A model generated the notes under the pieces. It did no database searches. It saw nothing but the letters and a program-made list of their open reading frames with translations, and was not told the origin of the DNA. 15,599 nt of DNA from Halobacteriales archaeon (GTDB lineage Archaea > Halobacteriota > Halobacteria > Halobacteriales > SKSH01): the NCBI GenBank assembly GCA_007118075.1, contig SKSH01000029.1, positions 1 through 15,599 of the forward strand. Reading direction: 5' to 3'. Shown in pieces: positions 13,215 to 15,599 of this stretch (its first letter is position 1; every line of letters starts with the position of its first letter). The position numbers were made by a program, and so were the translations under genes.

Positions 13215-15179
13215 ATGGACATCGACGAAATCGACAGGATAGCGGTGCTTGGGGCGGGCACGATGGGCCACGGTATCGCAGAGCTGGCCGCGATGGCCGG
13301 GTACGACGTCGTCCTCCGCGACATCAACGAGGAGTTCGTCCAGGACGGATATGACCAAATCGAGTGGAGTCTCGGTAAGTTGGCAGAACAAGGGCGACTC
13401 ACCGAAGCGGAGGCTGACGCCGCCATCGAACGAGTCGAGGCGAAGGTCGACCTCGCCGAGGCCGTCGAGGATGCAGATGTCGTCATCGAGGCAGTACCCG
13501 AGCAGTTTGACATCAAGGAGGAGGTCTTCGCCGAGGTTGATGCAAATGCCCCGTCAGAGGCCATCATCGCCTCGAACACATCGAGTATCTCAATCACCGA
13601 CCTCTCAGAGACGACCGACCGTCCCGAACAGTTCTGCGGCATGCACTTTTTCAACCCACCGATTAGGATGCCGCTGGTCGAGGTCATCGCGGGCGATCAC
13701 ACCGACGATGCCATACTTGATGCGATCGAGGCGCTGGCAGAGGACTTCGGTAAGACACCAGTGCGTGTTCGAAAGGACAGTCCAGGATTCATCGTCAATC
13801 GGGTACTCGTCCCGGTGATGAACGAGGCCGCATGGATGGTCAACGATGACGAGGCGACGATCGCCTCGGTCGACTCCACGACCAAATATGTGATGGGGCT
13901 ACCGATGGCTACATTCGAGCTCACCGACGTCGTCGGTATCGACGTGGCCGTCGATGTCCTTGAGTACATCCACAGCGTCCTCGGTGACGCCTACGAACCG
14001 GCACCACTGCTCGAAGAGAAGGTCGAGGCTGGCGACCTCGGTAAGAAGACAGGGAAGGGGTTCTATGACTACGAGAACGGTGGCGTCGACATCCCTAGCG
14101 ACGAAGGAGATGAATCGGTTCAGACCCGATTGCTCGCCATCATGGCAAACGAGGTCGCCAAGCTGATCGATGGTGACGTGGCAGACCTCGGCGACATCGA
14201 CGATGCGATGATGCTCGGGGCTGGCTTCCCAGATGGGCCGAGCCGACTGGCTGACGACTACGGAGTCCAGGCACTCTATGAACATCTTGCCGAGCGGGCT
14301 GAAGACCACCCCAGATTCGAACCAGCACACGGACTTAAATCGGCCGCCGAGCGCGGTGGCTTCCGCGTCGAGGATGAGGAGAAAGCCGCTGCCTTCGAGA
14401 CGCTTGAGGTAGAAGGTCCGGATGAAGCGTACGTCGCGACGATCACCATCGACCGTGAACACCGGATGAATGCCATCAGCGAGGAGCTGCTCGACGAGCT
14501 TGAGGTCGCGCTCGGCCGGCTCGATGCGGATGCCGACGTACGTGCGATCGTTCTGCAAGGTGCTGGCGATCGAGCGTTCTCCGCTGGTGCTGATGTCATG
14601 AGTATGGCGGGCAGTGGGGCAGATCCACTCGCAGCGGTCGAACTCTCACGCAAGGGGCAACGGGTGTTCGGCAAGCTCGAACAGGCGGACGCTCCGGTCG
14701 TCGCTGCCATCGATGGGTACTGTCTCGGCGGTGGGATGGAGTTCGCGACGTGTGCCGATTTCCGTATCGCGACGTCACGTTCCACCTTCGGTCAGCCTGA
14801 ACACGATCTCGGCTTGCTCCCAGGCTGGGGTGGCACACAGCGATTGCAGCACATCGTCGGCCTCGGCCGGGCGAAGGAGATCATCTTCACCTGCGATCAC
14901 TACGAGGCGGAGACGATGGCAGAGTACGGCTTCGTGAACGAGGTGGTCGATTCGAGCGAACTCGATGAGCGTGTTCGTGAATTTGCCGAAGATCTCGCTG
15001 CAGGACCACCAATCGCGCAACGCTACACCAAGCGGGCGATGCACGCCGGGCGAGAGGATGTCGATGCCGGCCTTGAGCTCGAGGCCCAGGCATTCGGCCA
15101 ACTCTTCAGCACCGACGACCTCATGGAGGGCGTGACGGCCTTCGCCAGCGACGAGGACCCAGCGTTCGAGGGGAAATAG
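13215..15179 (+). CDS. Fused 3-hydroxyacyl-CoA dehydrogenase / enoyl-CoA hydratase
   Basis: 654 residues combining two beta-oxidation steps. The dehydrogenase comes first: an NAD-binding Rossmann loop GAGTMGHG (13-20), His144 in GMHFFNPP paired with Glu156, KDSPGFIVNRV (188-197) and a C-terminal helical region to about 385. The hydratase (crotonase fold) follows from about 395. An oxyanion site lies at FSAGAD (455-460), and both catalytic glutamates are present, Glu509 in GGGMEFATCAD and Glu529 in FGQPEHDLGLLPGWGG, 20 residues apart as in rat hydratase (Glu144/Glu164). The domain order is opposite to bacterial FadB but known in archaea, for example Metallosphaera crotonyl-CoA hydratase/3-hydroxybutyryl-CoA dehydrogenase. 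Both active sites look intact. It diverges from acyl-CoA dehydrogenase; a thiolase must be elsewhere. It could serve fatty-acid breakdown or short-chain hydroxyacyl-CoA conversion. Confidence 0.96.
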   Translation: MDIDEIDRIAVLGAGTMGHGIAELAAMAGYDVVLRDINEEFVQDGYDQIEWSLGKLAEQGRLTEAEADAAIERVEAKVDLAEAVEDADVVIEAVPEQFDIKEEVFAEVDANAPSEAIIASNTSSISITDLSETTDRPEQFCGMHFFNPPIRMPLVEVIAGDHTDDAILDAIEALAEDFGKTPVRVRKDSPGFIVNRVLVPVMNEAAWMVNDDEATIASVDSTTKYVMGLPMATFELTDVVGIDVAVDVLEYIHSVLGDAYEPAPLLEEKVEAGDLGKKTGKGFYDYENGGVDIPSDEGDESVQTRLLAIMANEVAKLIDGDVADLGDIDDAMMLGAGFPDGPSRLADDYGVQALYEHLAERAEDHPRFEPAHGLKSAAERGGFRVEDEEKAAAFETLEVEGPDEAYVATITIDREHRMNAISEELLDELEVALGRLDADADVRAIVLQGAGDRAFSAGADVMSMAGSGADPLAAVELSRKGQRVFGKLEQADAPVVAAIDGYCLGGGMEFATCADFRIATSRSTFGQPEHDLGLLPGWGGTQRLQHIVGLGRAKEIIFTCDHYEAETMAEYGFVNEVVDSSELDERVREFAEDLAAGPPIAQRYTKRAMHAGREDVDAGLELEAQAFGQLFSTDDLMEGVTAFASDEDPAFEGK

Positions 15180-15223
15180 CGCTCTAGACCGTTCTCCGCG
15201 TTGGTTACACCGTGTACGATCGC

Positions 15224-15240
15224 GAGGATTGCGTATCCTC
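15224..15240. terminator. Small hairpin in the convergent spacer after the HAD-ECH fusion
   Basis: GAGGAT, a 5-nt loop and ATCCTC form a perfect 6-bp stem within the 129-bp gap between two convergent genes. No T-tract follows on either strand, so its role as a terminator is doubtful. Nothing else is visible in this gap. Confidence 0.2.
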
Positions 15241-15308
15241 ACGAAGCTAGTTGGTCGAGATTCATCGTAGGAACGGATCCTTGAGGAGAAGTTGACCGAT
15301 ATGGAATG

Positions 15309-15599
15309 CTATGACTCGATCCACTTGATCGAACAGCCTCGAGAGGGATCCCAGGAGAGATCGACCGATTCACCCGCTAGGAGGGCATCGATCGCCTGTT
15401 CGATGTAGAACTCGGTCGCCTCCTCGTCGGGGTCGAGGGCATCATCGAGTCGTCCCTGGTATCGAAGTACGAAGCGCCCGTTGATCCGTTCGGCCAGGAA
15501 CGGATCTGGTGTACAAACGGCCTGATACGCTCGCACGACATCCTGTGACTCGTCTCGCAGGTACAGATCGTAATCGATGATCCCGTCTGCTACCTCCTC
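15309..15599 (-). CDS. Thioredoxin-fold (AhpC/TSA-like redoxin) protein, C-terminal part
   Basis: The minus-strand frame is open from the right edge at 15599 to a TGA at 15309-15311, so the N-terminal part is outside the window; the GTG at 15536 is internal. The 96 visible residues hold LRDESQDVVRAYQAVCTPDPF, with the cis-proline segment (TPD) of the thioredoxin fold. RFVLRYQGRLDDAL follows, then a helix (YIEQAIDALLAG), and it ends with GCSIKW near the terminus. That pattern matches redoxin-domain proteins of the AhpC/TSA or thioredoxin family whose C-terminus has a conserved GC(S/N)IKW. It probably reduces peroxides or disulfides. The active-site CxxC or peroxidatic Cys would lie in the missing part. 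It converges on the HAD-ECH fusion. Confidence 0.8.
   Translation of the reverse strand, partial: EEVADGIIDYDLYLRDESQDVVRAYQAVCTPDPFLAERINGRFVLRYQGRLDDALDPDEEATEFYIEQAIDALLAGESVDLSWDPSRGCSIKWIES

Noticed and set aside
13899..14558. 219-residue minus-strand open frame opposite the HAD-ECH fusion
   Set aside because: Antisense to conserved catalytic regions; no recognisable fold or promoter.
15180..15308. Small gene or RNA in the gap after the HAD-ECH fusion
   Set aside because: Only a 6-bp hairpin is visible; no conserved RNA motif and no coding frame with a plausible start.

Overview
The window looks like chromosome from a halophilic archaeon (class Halobacteria). The predicted proteins are rich in Asp and Glu, and TATA-type promoter elements often sit about 26-32 nt before start codons, as expected for leaderless archaeal mRNAs. 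The gene content also fits: an archaeal-type signal peptidase with a DUF5305-like partner, a sdhCDBA operon, a haloarchaeal winged-helix regulator and an archaeal-type dehydrogenase-hydratase fusion. By eye the G+C content is in the mid-50s, low for the class. I do not assign a genus.

Layout. Positions 1-2819 (all minus): an MscS-type mechanosensitive channel running off the left edge, a winged-helix regulator and an alpha-D-phosphohexomutase. Positions 2963-5276 (all plus): a compact three-gene operon of signal peptidase I, a DUF5305-like two-pass membrane protein and a small Tat-signal secreted protein, joined by two ATGA stop/start overlaps. Positions 5325-5555 (plus): a SelW/Rdx-like CxxC protein. 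Positions 5580-8961 (minus): the complete succinate dehydrogenase operon sdhC-sdhD-sdhB-sdhA. Positions 9136-10380 (plus): an MFS transporter whose promoter carries a 16-bp inverted repeat. Positions 10383-13106 (minus): acyl-CoA dehydrogenase, alpha/beta hydrolase and an AlkA-like DNA glycosylase. Positions 13215-15179 (plus): a 3-hydroxyacyl-CoA dehydrogenase/enoyl-CoA hydratase fusion. Positions 15309-15599 (minus): the C-terminal part of a thioredoxin-fold protein cut by the right edge.

Two metabolic modules are clear. Acyl-CoA dehydrogenase and the HAD-ECH fusion are divergently transcribed and together supply three of the four steps of a beta-oxidation cycle; thiolase is not in the window. 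SdhCDBA links the TCA cycle to the quinone pool. The most interesting segment is the signal peptidase/DUF5305/Tat-protein operon. Its layout recalls bacterial sipW-tasA modules and suggests a dedicated export and processing unit for a surface or fibre-like protein. That reading is inferred from motifs and operon structure. No intergenic gap exceeds about 175 bp. I see no tRNA, rRNA, CRISPR array, insertion sequence or integrase.
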